Origin: Oryzibacter oryziterrae
GTDB taxonomy: Bacteria > Pseudomonadota > Alphaproteobacteria > Rhizobiales > Pleomorphomonadaceae
Direction: 5' to 3'
DNA length: 64,000 bases
Assembly: GCF_021864535.1 (NCBI RefSeq)
Contig: NZ_JAKJIC010000007.1
Span: 124,001-188,000 of the forward strand
Numbering within the stretch: the stretch's first letter is position 1; each line of letters begins with the position of its first letter. Under the pieces are notes generated by a model that was not told where the DNA came from, ran no database searches, and worked only from the letters and a program-made list of their open reading frames with translations. Of this stretch, positions 25,717 through 34,234 are shown in pieces. A program made the position numbers and the translations under genes.

Positions 25717-26472
25717 ATGAGCAGCGGCGACGACACTATCGCCCTCGACGGCACGGTCGAAGGCGACGAGGGAGACACTCAGGCAATGGCCGCACGCTCA
25801 GGCATGAGAAAATGGCTGCGCCTCGCTGCCCGCATTGCCGTCATCGCCATCGCCCTGCCGATCCTGCTGACGCCGGTCTACCGCTTCGTGCCGCCGATCT
25901 CCACGCTAATGCTCTGGGATCTGATGACCTTCCAGGGTTATTCCCGCTCCTGGGTCTCGCTCGACGACATCTCGCCCAACATGGTGCAGTCGGTGATCAT
26001 GGGCGAAGACGGCAAGTTCTGCAGCCACGACGGCGTCGACTGGGACTCGCTGATGTCGGTGCTCAAGCATGCCGGCAAGGACGGCCCCTCGCGCGGCGCC
26101 TCCACCATCACCATGCAGACCGTCAAGAATGTCTATCTGTGGAACTCGCGCAGCTATGCGCGCAAGGCGCTGGAGATTCCGCTCGCCCTTTACACCAATC
26201 TCGTCTGGCAAAAGCGGCGAACCATGGAGATCTATCTCAACATCGCCGAGCTCGGCCCCAATCTCTATGGCGTCGAAGCCGCCTCGCGCGCCTATTTCAA
26301 CAAGCCGGCCTCGCAGTTGAGCCGGCATGAGGCCGCGCTGATCGCTGCGGCCCTGCCCAATCCCGCCTTGCGCAATCCCAAGAAGCCGAGCAGCGAGCAA
26401 AAGATCTATGCCCGCACCATCGAGCGACGGGCCGCCATGTCCGGCGCTTACGTCACTTGCATTTACGACTGA
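25717..26472 (+). CDS. mtgA: monofunctional biosynthetic peptidoglycan transglycosylase
   Basis: Inner-membrane GT51 glycosyltransferase polymerising lipid II glycan strands. The 251-residue protein has a cytoplasmic N-terminus, one transmembrane helix (about residues 37-56, LRLAARIAVIAIALPILL), then the GT51 motifs: EDGKFCSHDGVDW with the catalytic Glu, GASTITMQ, and RRTMEIYLNIAELG. No transpeptidase domain follows, which defines MtgA. It is followed by rpmF, as in many Hyphomicrobiales. Confidence 0.92.
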   Translation: MSSGDDTIALDGTVEGDEGDTQAMAARSGMRKWLRLAARIAVIAIALPILLTPVYRFVPPISTLMLWDLMTFQGYSRSWVSLDDISPNMVQSVIMGEDGKFCSHDGVDWDSLMSVLKHAGKDGPSRGASTITMQTVKNVYLWNSRSYARKALEIPLALYTNLVWQKRRTMEIYLNIAELGPNLYGVEAASRAYFNKPASQLSRHEAALIAAALPNPALRNPKKPSSEQKIYARTIERRAAMSGAYVTCIYD

Positions 26473-26653
26473 CCAACCCTGCGGCTTGGTACAAACCCGG
26501 CTTTAGGCTTTTGCGTCAGAAAAATCGCGTCAGCCTCTGGCAAAATGCGTCTGTCCTCTGTATAAGGCCGCATCTTTAGGAACGAGCGCCCGCGCGCCCG
26601 GCAGATTGCGTATGGACGCAATCGTCACAATGCGGGGCGATGGAGTTAAGAGA

Positions 26654-26839
26654 ATGGCAGTCCCCAAGCGAAAGACCTCGCCGTCCAAGCGCGGCATGCG
26701 TCGCTCCGCCGACGCGCTGAAGCAGCCGACCTACGTGGAAGACAAGACCTCGGGCGAGCTGCGCCGTCCGCATCACGTCGACCTGAAGACCGGTATCTAC
26801 CGCGGCCGTCAGATCCTGACGCCGAAGGAATCGGCCTGA
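26654..26839 (+). CDS. rpmF: 50S ribosomal protein L32
   Basis: A 61-residue basic protein beginning [18 protein letters not shown], the invariant L32 N-terminus, with the C-terminal [16 protein letters not shown]. It is the zinc-free form, without the four cysteines of some L32 proteins. ATG 26654 is set by GGAG eight bases upstream. A strong terminator follows the stop codon. Confidence 0.95.
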   Translation: MAVPKRKTSPSKRGMRRSADALKQPTYVEDKTSGELRRPHHVDLKTGIYRGRQILTPKESA

Positions 26840-26885
26840 TTGTTTCCGGCCGCGTGCAACGCGGTCGAAAGCCTTCGCCTACAAG

Positions 26886-26922
26886 ACCGGCGCCAGCGCA
26901 AGCTGCGCCGGTTTTGTTTTTT
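26886..26922 (+). terminator. Rho-independent terminator of rpmF
   Basis: Stem ACCGGCGC/GCGCCGGT extended by AGC/GCT past one bulged C and closed by a GCAA tetraloop, followed by a T-rich run (TTTTGTTTTTT). Confidence 0.88.
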
Positions 26923-26982
26923 GGCAAAGGCGCAGCAGCCGGCAAGAACCGGTTCAAGTCAGAAAGAGGAAACCGGAAGGGT

Positions 26983-27360
26983 TCAGTAGACGACGGTCGA
27001 GAGGAAGCCGGGCTCGATCGCCGTGTTCAGCCGTCCGACCGAGCGATAGGCCGCCTCGGCGCGCCCGCTCACCAGCGACACATCGCGCCGGACCCGCCGT
27101 TCGCCGCTCGCCGCATCTCCGAGATGCACGGCCGCCAACTGCGCCATGAAGCCGGCGGACGCCAGCGTCTTCACATAGGACTCGGTGGCGGAAAACTTGG
27201 CCTCGCCCTCGGCAGGACCTGCGTCTTGAGAGCTGCCGGAGGACGCGCGGAAGCGCTCGTCCTGGGTATCGCGGCTGCCCGACGAGGCGTGAACACGACG
27301 ACCCGCCACAAGGCTGGTCCCCTGTCCCAACGTTCCCGAAGAGCCGATCGCCGAGATCAC
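26983..27360 (-). CDS. hypothetical protein, 125 aa
   Basis: Not recognised. The frame shows strong GC preference at third codon positions like its neighbours, supporting real coding. The N-terminal third is rich in Gly/Ser, the rest is amphipathic, with a central segment ATESYVKTLASAGFMAQLAAVHLG and a tail ending FLSTVVY. No signal peptide, membrane helix or known motif. GTG 27360 is a tentative start; the frame stays open to GTG 27441, which would overlap the upstream regulatory box region. An exact CtrA-type box lies about 90 bp upstream of GTG 27360. Confidence 0.5.
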   Translation of the reverse strand: MISAIGSSGTLGQGTSLVAGRRVHASSGSRDTQDERFRASSGSSQDAGPAEGEAKFSATESYVKTLASAGFMAQLAAVHLGDAASGERRVRRDVSLVSGRAEAAYRSVGRLNTAIEPGFLSTVVY

Positions 27361-27448
27361 CGTCTTGCCTGCCTTGCCCGTCTCGTTTTGACACGCTTTC
27401 CGCGTCCCGAACGAATAACTGCAACAGGCGCGCCAACCCACAATATGG

Positions 27449-27463
27449 TTAACGTTTCGTTAA
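27449..27463. promoter_or_regulatory. exact CtrA-type binding box (TTAA-N7-TTAA)
   Basis: TTAA-CGTTTCG-TTAA, embedded in a larger palindrome GTTAAC...GTTAAC, lies in the divergent region between the hypothetical gene (minus) and the EAL protein (plus, ATG 27658). Only the last spacer base differs from the box at 6068-6082. Confidence 0.65.
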
Positions 27464-27657
27464 CGCACAAGGCCCTGACAAATATACCTATAAGTAGATT
27501 TTCGACCGGGCGTTAAGACTATGCCAATGACAATGCGCTATAATTTGTCCTTGAAAAGCATATTGCAAAAATAACACTTGCCCAGGATGGGCCCGCCCCG
27601 GTCGCGACGCCGCTGCCCTGTCGAGCGGTGAAGCACCGAATAACGGACGATCCAGAC

Positions 27658-29466
27658 ATGGACGAACCCCTTTCCATCGCCTCGTCTTCGAACCGCCATC
27701 AACTGGAAGCGGCAGATTGGGCCACGGCTGCGGAGGCCCTCGGCTACGCGGCCTATGAACTCGACTATGTCGGCGATCGCATGATCTGGTCGGCAAACGC
27801 CCACGAAATCCTGGGCGTGCACCCCTATGAAGTGCCCCGCACCGGCCGAACCTTCGCCCGCTTCCTGTCGCCTGGCGCCGCGTCGGCGCGCCTGCCGGCA
27901 ACCCCGCCGGCCACCCTTCCGCAAGCGCCGGAAGACCGACGCTTCCGCGTCGCCTATGAACTGCTGCCGCGCGGCGGCCGCGCCTATGGTGTCTACCTTG
28001 AAGAGGAAGGCTACTGGTTCGGCACCGACGATGGCCGCGTGACCGGCTGCCGCTGCATGCTCCGCTCCGTGGTTGCGACCGTCACGCCCGCCGCCGACGC
28101 GACACGTGCGGCGAGCTCCGATGCCCTGATCAATCGCGACGAGCTTCTCAACATCCTCGACGGCGTGGTTCGCAATCTCGCGCGCGACGGCACCGGCTCG
28201 GCCGCCTTCATGATCATCGCCGTCGCCGGCCTCGCCCGCATCAACGCCAATCTCGGTTACGAGACCGGCAACACCGTCATCGACGTCACGGCACGCCGCA
28301 TCCAGCGCCGCATGCGCCAGGGCGACATCATCGGCCATCTCTCCGGACACAAGTTCGGTGCCATTCTGCTCAACTGCAGCGAACAGTCGGTCGGCATCGC
28401 CGCGGAGCGCTTCCGTCAGGCCATCGTCGACGAGCCCATCGACGCCGGCCACGCGGTCATCCGCGCCGACATCGCCATCGGCGCGGTCGTGCTGCCGCGC
28501 CATGCCGACAGCGCCGGCCTCGCGGCCATCCGCGCCGAGGAAGCGCTCGCCGAAGCCCGCAGCGATCCGGATGTGCATCTCAAGATCTACGAACCGTCGC
28601 CCGCCCGCGACGCCGAGCGTCGGCGCAATCTGGAAATCGCCGACGAAATTCACCGCGGCCTCGCCGATGATCGCTTCGTGCTCGCCTACCAGCCGGTTGT
28701 GGACGCCAAAAGCCGCAAGACACTGTCCTTTGAAGCGCTGCTGCGTCTGGCCCGGCCGGACGGACAGATCGTTTCCGGCGGGCCTTTCGTTGCGGCCGCC
28801 GAACAGCTGGGCCTCATCCGTCGCCTGGACATCCGTGCGCTGACGCTGGTGCTCGCCGACCTCACGGCCAATCCGCGCCTGCGCCTGTCGGTCAACGTGT
28901 CGACGGACACCATCCTCGATTCGTCCTGGCTCTCGACCCTGATCGAGGCGGCCCGCGCCAACCAGAACGTCATGCGCCGCCTGACCATCGAGATCACGGA
29001 GACAGCCGCCATCGCCAGCATTGGCGATCTCGTGCACATCTCCGGCACGCTCCGCGACATCGGCTGCCGCATCGCCATCGACGATTTCGGTTCCGGCCAC
29101 ACGTCCTTCAAGATCCTGCGCGACCTGAAACCCGACTGGCTGAAGATCGACGGCTCCTATGTGCGCAACATCACCACCGATGCCGACGACGCCGTCTTCG
29201 TGCGCGCGCTGGCAACGCTGGCCGATCATTTCGGCATCCGCACCATTGCCGAGTTCGTGCAGGATGAGGAGGCCGCGCAAATGCTTGAGAGCATGGGCAT
29301 CGCAGCCCTGCAGGGACGCCTGACTGGCGAGCCGGCGCTGCGCATCAGCGATCAGACGCGCTCGATCCTCAAGGGCGCCACGCACTTGCGCTCGGCGCGA
29401 GAGTCCGACGGCTATGCCGCCTATTCGGCCATCCTGGACGGCCCGCTGGAAGTCGACATTCTCTGA
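27658..29466 (+). CDS. EAL-domain phosphodiesterase with degenerate GGDEF
   Basis: A soluble 602-residue c-di-GMP protein. An N-terminal PAS-like region (about residues 20-130, YAAYELDYVGDRMIWSAN) is followed by a GGDEF domain whose active site reads SGHKF (229-233), so it cannot be a cyclase. The C-terminal EAL domain keeps E359 (EALLR), N in SVNVS, E in EITET, DDFG, K in LKIDGS and E in AEFV, so phosphodiesterase activity is plausible. Degenerate GGDEF domains often bind GTP to regulate the EAL domain. ATG 27658 is preferred; GTG 27628 is an alternative. Confidence 0.87.
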   Translation: MDEPLSIASSSNRHQLEAADWATAAEALGYAAYELDYVGDRMIWSANAHEILGVHPYEVPRTGRTFARFLSPGAASARLPATPPATLPQAPEDRRFRVAYELLPRGGRAYGVYLEEEGYWFGTDDGRVTGCRCMLRSVVATVTPAADATRAASSDALINRDELLNILDGVVRNLARDGTGSAAFMIIAVAGLARINANLGYETGNTVIDVTARRIQRRMRQGDIIGHLSGHKFGAILLNCSEQSVGIAAERFRQAIVDEPIDAGHAVIRADIAIGAVVLPRHADSAGLAAIRAEEALAEARSDPDVHLKIYEPSPARDAERRRNLEIADEIHRGLADDRFVLAYQPVVDAKSRKTLSFEALLRLARPDGQIVSGGPFVAAAEQLGLIRRLDIRALTLVLADLTANPRLRLSVNVSTDTILDSSWLSTLIEAARANQNVMRRLTIEITETAAIASIGDLVHISGTLRDIGCRIAIDDFGSGHTSFKILRDLKPDWLKIDGSYVRNITTDADDAVFVRALATLADHFGIRTIAEFVQDEEAAQMLESMGIAALQGRLTGEPALRISDQTRSILKGATHLRSARESDGYAAYSAILDGPLEVDIL

Positions 29467-29511
29467 CAGCGGATTGGCCGGACGACAGCATCGCGCGCCC
29501 GGCCGTCACAC

Positions 29512-30090
29512 TCACTTCTTCTCGGGCGCCAGCTGATCGAGCCGGCGCTGCATGGCTTCCAGCTGAGACTTCAGGGCATCGAGATCGTCGGCGCGCTTCT
29601 CCGGCGCCTTGGCAGCGGCCGGCGCTTCCTGGGCGGCATTGCCGAAGGGCAGGAACATGCGGAAGGCGCGTTCGAACACTTCCGTATTGCGGCGAATGGT
29701 CTCGTCCATCGCTTCGAAGGCCGGCGCATTGCCGAAGGCCTGGCCGAGCTGCTGGCGGAACTTCTCCTGCTCGCGCGACAGCTGGTCCATGGAATGCTCG
29801 AGATAGCTCGGCACCATCGCCTGAATGCTGTCACCGTAAAAGCGGATCAGCTGCCGCAGGAAGGTGATCGGCAGAAGGTTCTGCCCCTTGTTCTCCTGCT
29901 CGAAGATGATCTGCGTCAGCACCTGATGCGTAATGTCTTCCGCGCTCTTGGCATCATATACGACGAAGTCCTCGCCAGCCTTCACCATGGTCGCCAGATC
30001 TTCCAGCGTCACATAGGTGCTCGTGCCCGTGTTATACAGCCGGCGGTTCGCGTATTTCTTGATGATCGTGGGTTCTTCGGCCTTGGCCAT
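29512..30090 (-). CDS. phaR: polyhydroxyalkanoate synthesis repressor PhaR
   Basis: DNA-binding regulator that senses PHA granules and represses phasin and granule genes. The PHB/PHA accumulation regulator N-domain is clear (IKKYANRRLYNT, residues 9-20, then YVTLEDLA). A PHB_acc repeat follows (LPITFLRQLIRFYGDSIQAMVPSYLE), with an Ala/Pro linker and a C-terminal coiled-coil (LDALKSQLEAMQRRLDQL). ATG 30090 has a strong GGGGGGAAG site; the longer frame is spurious. PHA synthase genes are outside the window. Confidence 0.92.
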   Translation of the reverse strand: MAKAEEPTIIKKYANRRLYNTGTSTYVTLEDLATMVKAGEDFVVYDAKSAEDITHQVLTQIIFEQENKGQNLLPITFLRQLIRFYGDSIQAMVPSYLEHSMDQLSREQEKFRQQLGQAFGNAPAFEAMDETIRRNTEVFERAFRMFLPFGNAAQEAPAAAKAPEKRADDLDALKSQLEAMQRRLDQLAPEKK

Positions 30091-30387
30091 GATTGCTTGC
30101 TTCCCCCCAAAGTCCAGCCCGCGTAACAGCCCTCGCTCGCGGATCATTCCCGGCATCTTGGATCGGCGCGGGATGAATAAACATAAGATCATTTGTGCGC
30201 CGCAGCCAAATGTTTTTTGCGCAGCAAAGTTGTGATTGTGCAGCGCCGGTATCAGGCACCAAACCCACTTTCCTTGCCCCGATGTGAGGCTCCGTCATTT
30301 GGGACTACACTCACGATATGATTCGCGCCGGCAACAGCTCTGGAGCGAACCGGGGCGCGGGCATTGCCGTTCGCGGGGGGAAGACTG

Positions 30388-33300
30388 ATGCGCAGATTGA
30401 TCGCCGTCCTCATCGGGCTGCTGGCCCTTGGCGTGGCACTGGTGGCCGCCATTCCCCTCCTCGTCTCCTCCGACTGGATCCGTGATCGCATCCTCGCTCA
30501 GATCGAGAGTGCCACCGGCCTTGCCGTCAACATTGACGACGCCTCCCTGTCAGTCTTCCCCTCGATCGCCCTTGAGGTGAACAACGTCGTTGCCGCCGTC
30601 CCCGGCAAGGCGCCTTTCGCCAAGGCGGAAAGCCTGCGCGTCGGCCTCGCCGTCGGCCCGTTGCTCGAGGGACGAGCCGAAATCACCGGCATCTCCCTGA
30701 TCGTCCCGCACCTGGACCTCGCCATCGACGCCGCCGGCACACCCAACTGGAAGCCGGACCAGCCCGCTGGCGCCCCCTCCTCAGCCGCGCCATCCGCCGA
30801 TGCACCGGCCAGTGGCGCACGCCTGCCGATCGCCATCTCCGGCCTGCGCATTCTAAACGGCAGCCTCACCTGGAGCGACCAACGCACCGGCACCAGCCAG
30901 ACCGTCACCGACATCAGCCTCGACACCGCGCTGGTCCCCGACGCCCCGCTGAAGGCCACCGGACACCTGGTCACCCAGGGCCTCGCGCCTGACTTCGACA
31001 TTGCCGTCGCCGAACCGGACGCCCTCCTCGCCTCGGGGACGAGCGCCATCGAGCTCGCCCTCAGCCAAGGCAAGACGAGCCTCAGCGCCAAGGGCGAACT
31101 TGCCCTGTCGCCGCCAGCCTTCGCCGGCCATGTGGAGGCTGCGAGCGGGGACGTGACGGAACTTGCCTCCGCCTTCGCCCTCACGCTGCCCGTCACCATC
31201 GACAAGGCCGGCCTCGCCGCCGACCTGCACTATGGCGGCAGCCGCGTCGAGCTGACCAATGCTTCGCTCACCGCCGGCTCTCTGTCCGGCACCGGCGAGG
31301 CCGCGCTCGACACTTCCGGCGCCCGCCCGCGCATCGACCTGCGCGCCCGCCTCGACACGCTGGATCTTCAGGCGCTCTCCGATGGTGCCGCTTCGGCAAA
31401 GACCGCCAGCCCCTCCAAGGGCGAGGGCAGCTCGCCGCTCGACCTCAGCCCTCTCGCCGCCTTTGACGGTGGCGTCGACCTCTCCGTTGCTCAGCTGAAG
31501 CTGCCCATGGCCGAGACGGCCGCCCCGGCCGGGCTGCATCTCATCGCCGTGGTCTCCAATGGCGCTCTGCAGGTGGCCGTCGACAAGCTGGCCTTCGCCG
31601 GCGGATCGGCGGGCGGCCAGCTGGCGCTCGCACCAGCCGGCAAGGCCGTGCGCCTGACGGGCAAGCTCAACGCGAAAGGCCTCGACCTGGCCGCACTCGC
31701 TGCCCTGGCCGGGCAAAGCCCGCCGCTCACCGGCAACGTCGGCGCCGCACTCAACCTCGACGCCCGAGGCCGGACGTCGGCCGAACTGATCGCCGGCCTT
31801 GGCCTCTCCGGAACGCTCTCCCTCGACAAGGGCGAAGCCTCTGCGCTTGGCCTTGCGATAGCCTTCGACGATCCCGCCGCCGACAAGCTGCACAACATCT
31901 CCGCCGACGTCACGCTCACCAGCCTCACCGCGCCGGTCGACGTCTCCGGCAGCGCCGACTTCCGCAAGGAGCGGCTCAACTTCGCCCTCACCCTGTCGCC
32001 GCAACAGATCATCGATGGCTCGCGCACGGCGATTTCGGCACGCCTCGGCGGCAAGCGGGTCCAACTGGCCTTCGATGGCGACCTCAGCCTCGGCGAGTCC
32101 GCGCTCTCCGGCCATGTCAGCGTGAAGTCCCCGTCCGCCGGTGCCTTCGCCGCCTTTCTCAACCGCCCGGCAACCGGTCTCCCCGCAGATCCCCTGAGCC
32201 TTGATGCCAGCCTCGATGCCAGCCCCGCTCGCGTCCGCCTGAGCGACGCCGCCTTCGTCTTCGGTGGCAACGAGATCGACGGCCTGATCGAGTTCACCGC
32301 CGGTGATCGGCCCAAGATCGTCACCCGCCTGTCCGGCAACAAGATCGATCTCGGCAGCCTCATGGGCGCCGGCGCGTCCGGCGGCGCAAACGCCAAGCCC
32401 GCGCAATCCAAGGGCTGGAGCCAGGAGCCTTTCGACCTTGCGATGCTCCGGGCTGTGGATGTCGATGCCACCTTCGACGCCAACTCCATCGCCTTTGGCA
32501 CCATTGCCACCGATCGCGCCAAGGCCGCCCTGAAGATGGCAAGCGGCAAGCTCACCCTTTCCATGCCCACCTTTGGCGCCTATGGCGGCACGGGTTCGGC
32601 CAAGCTGGCGCTCGACGCCAGCGGCAAGGTGCCGACCCTCGCCACCACCGCGACCCTGGATGCCGTCCGGCTGCTGCCGCTGCTTCAGGCAAGCCTCGGC
32701 ACTGGCCGGATCGACGGACAGGCCAGGATCGCCTTCGACATCCAGGGTTCCGGGGCGAGCATGGCCAGCCTGATGGGCGGCCTCTCCGGCACCGCCGCCC
32801 TCGACGTGGCCAAGGGCCAGTTCAACGGTGTCGACCTGCCCGCCTTGCTGCGCAACATCGCCGTCTCCGTCGTCACCGGCTTCGGCCAGTCGCCGGACGC
32901 CGTGACGCCCTTCGATCGCCTCGGCGCCAGCTTCGCGATCGACAAGGGCGTGGCCCGCACCAAGGACCTCGCCTTCAAGAGCGCCGTGCTCTCCGCCACC
33001 GGCAACGGCCTGGTGGACATCGGCGCCAAGGCCGTGAACCTCACGCTTTCGCCCAAGCTCACGCTGCCCAACGGCAAGAAGTCGAGCGAGTTCGAGGTGC
33101 CGATCCGCATCGACGGCCCCTGGGCCGCTCCGCGCATCTATCCGGATATCCAGGGCATCCTCGACAACCCGGCCGCCGCCTTCGACAAGCTGCAGTCCAT
33201 GGGCGGCATGTTCGCCTCCATCGGCAAGCTGCCCAAGGGCGCCAATCTCGACAGTGCCCTCAACGCACTGGCGCCTGGCCTCGGGGCACTGACGGGTACC

Positions 33301-34167
33301 GCCCCGCAAGGCGGTGGTACAGCCGACCCCATCGCCGGGGTCGTGGACACGCTGGCCGGCAACACGGGCGGGGGCGACGCGCTCGGCGGTCTCGTCAACC
33401 AGCTGGCCGGCGGCAATCAGACCAATGACCCGACGCAGGCCGTGGCCGGCCTCGTCGGCGCTCTCGCCGGTGGCGGCAACAATGACCCGGGCGCGGGCGC
33501 CCTCGACGCCCTGGTCTCCGGATTGGCCGGCCCTTCGGCCAAGGGAGGCGTGCGCTATCCCGACGGCCGGATTCCCACGCCACCGCCACGCCCGGGAGAA
33601 ATCGCCCGTTCGAGCGCGCCCGGTCAACAGGCCGTCGACGCCCTCCCCCCGCTCGATGCACCGGCCGACGTGGCACCGGCGGCCCCGAACAAGCCCGCCA
33701 AGCCCAAGCCAAACAAACCGGCGGACAAACCGGCGGACAAACCGGCGGACAAACCGGCGGACAAACCGGCGGACAAACCAGCGGACAAACCAGCGGACAA
33801 ACCGGCGGACAAACCGGCGGACAAACCGGCGGACAAACCGGCGGACAAACCGGCGGACAAACCGGCGGACAAACCGGCGGACAAACCGGCGGACAAACCG
33901 GCGGACAAACCGGCGGACAAACCGGTCAAGGCTGAAAAGCCTCCGAAGGCCGATAAGCCCGCCAAACCGGACGCGCCAGTCAAATCCGACAAGCCGGTCA
34001 AACCCAAGCCTGACAAGCCGCAAACCGAAAAACCAAAGACCGAGAAACCCAAACCGGCCAAGCCTGCGGCCCCCAAACCGGACGCAGCCAAAGCCGGCAT
34101 CGACAGCGCGCCTCTGGCGCCGCCCTGCGTGGTCGATGCGCAGGGCGCCTGCGTCGCGCCGCAGTAA
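30388..34167 (+). CDS. AsmA-family envelope protein with a long (ADKP)n tail
   Basis: A 1,259-residue protein anchored by an N-terminal helix (residues 3-26), followed by an AsmA N-domain (SDWIRDRILAQIESATG, then VFPSIALEVNNV) and long repetitive beta structure. The C-terminal AsmA_2-like part contains GLSGTAALDVAKGQFNGVDLP near residue 800. AsmA-like proteins are bridge-like lipid transporters between the membranes. Residues about 1040-1259 are low-complexity: Gly/Asn/Ala-rich, then 17 tandem ADKP units, then Lys/Pro-rich sequence ending CVVDAQGACVAP with two cysteines. ATG 30388 has a GGGGGGAAG site. Confidence 0.88.
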   Translation: MRRLIAVLIGLLALGVALVAAIPLLVSSDWIRDRILAQIESATGLAVNIDDASLSVFPSIALEVNNVVAAVPGKAPFAKAESLRVGLAVGPLLEGRAEITGISLIVPHLDLAIDAAGTPNWKPDQPAGAPSSAAPSADAPASGARLPIAISGLRILNGSLTWSDQRTGTSQTVTDISLDTALVPDAPLKATGHLVTQGLAPDFDIAVAEPDALLASGTSAIELALSQGKTSLSAKGELALSPPAFAGHVEAASGDVTELASAFALTLPVTIDKAGLAADLHYGGSRVELTNASLTAGSLSGTGEAALDTSGARPRIDLRARLDTLDLQALSDGAASAKTASPSKGEGSSPLDLSPLAAFDGGVDLSVAQLKLPMAETAAPAGLHLIAVVSNGALQVAVDKLAFAGGSAGGQLALAPAGKAVRLTGKLNAKGLDLAALAALAGQSPPLTGNVGAALNLDARGRTSAELIAGLGLSGTLSLDKGEASALGLAIAFDDPAADKLHNISADVTLTSLTAPVDVSGSADFRKERLNFALTLSPQQIIDGSRTAISARLGGKRVQLAFDGDLSLGESALSGHVSVKSPSAGAFAAFLNRPATGLPADPLSLDASLDASPARVRLSDAAFVFGGNEIDGLIEFTAGDRPKIVTRLSGNKIDLGSLMGAGASGGANAKPAQSKGWSQEPFDLAMLRAVDVDATFDANSIAFGTIATDRAKAALKMASGKLTLSMPTFGAYGGTGSAKLALDASGKVPTLATTATLDAVRLLPLLQASLGTGRIDGQARIAFDIQGSGASMASLMGGLSGTAALDVAKGQFNGVDLPALLRNIAVSVVTGFGQSPDAVTPFDRLGASFAIDKGVARTKDLAFKSAVLSATGNGLVDIGAKAVNLTLSPKLTLPNGKKSSEFEVPIRIDGPWAAPRIYPDIQGILDNPAAAFDKLQSMGGMFASIGKLPKGANLDSALNALAPGLGALTGTAPQGGGTADPIAGVVDTLAGNTGGGDALGGLVNQLAGGNQTNDPTQAVAGLVGALAGGGNNDPGAGALDALVSGLAGPSAKGGVRYPDGRIPTPPPRPGEIARSSAPGQQAVDALPPLDAPADVAPAAPNKPAKPKPNKPADKPADKPADKPADKPADKPADKPADKPADKPADKPADKPADKPADKPADKPADKPADKPADKPADKPVKAEKPPKADKPAKPDAPVKSDKPVKPKPDKPQTEKPKTEKPKPAKPAAPKPDAAKAGIDSAPLAPPCVVDAQGACVAPQ
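33721..33924 (+). repeat. 17 x 12-bp tandem repeat inside the AsmA-like gene
   Basis: Seventeen copies of GCGGACAAACCG run head to tail, coding ADKP each time. Two adjacent copies end in CCA instead of CCG; the rest are identical at the nucleotide level. The array keeps all other reading frames open, producing long false frames on both strands. Near-identity indicates recent expansion, probably by replication slippage. Confidence 0.95.
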
Positions 34168-34234
34168 CGGGAAAAACAAGCAAGCGCAGCTCCCGGCAAC
34201 AGGCGCTGCGCTCTCGCGTTCAGGTTCCAGGCAG

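Noticed and set aside
26954-27436. Alternative 160-aa minus-strand frame overlapping the 125-aa hypothetical gene
   Set aside because: Its composition is Arg/Gly-rich shadow type; the competing frame has the GC3 pattern expected of coding sequence.
33721-33924. CRISPR array
   Set aside because: Repeats are 12 bp with no spacers and are in frame within a protein gene.
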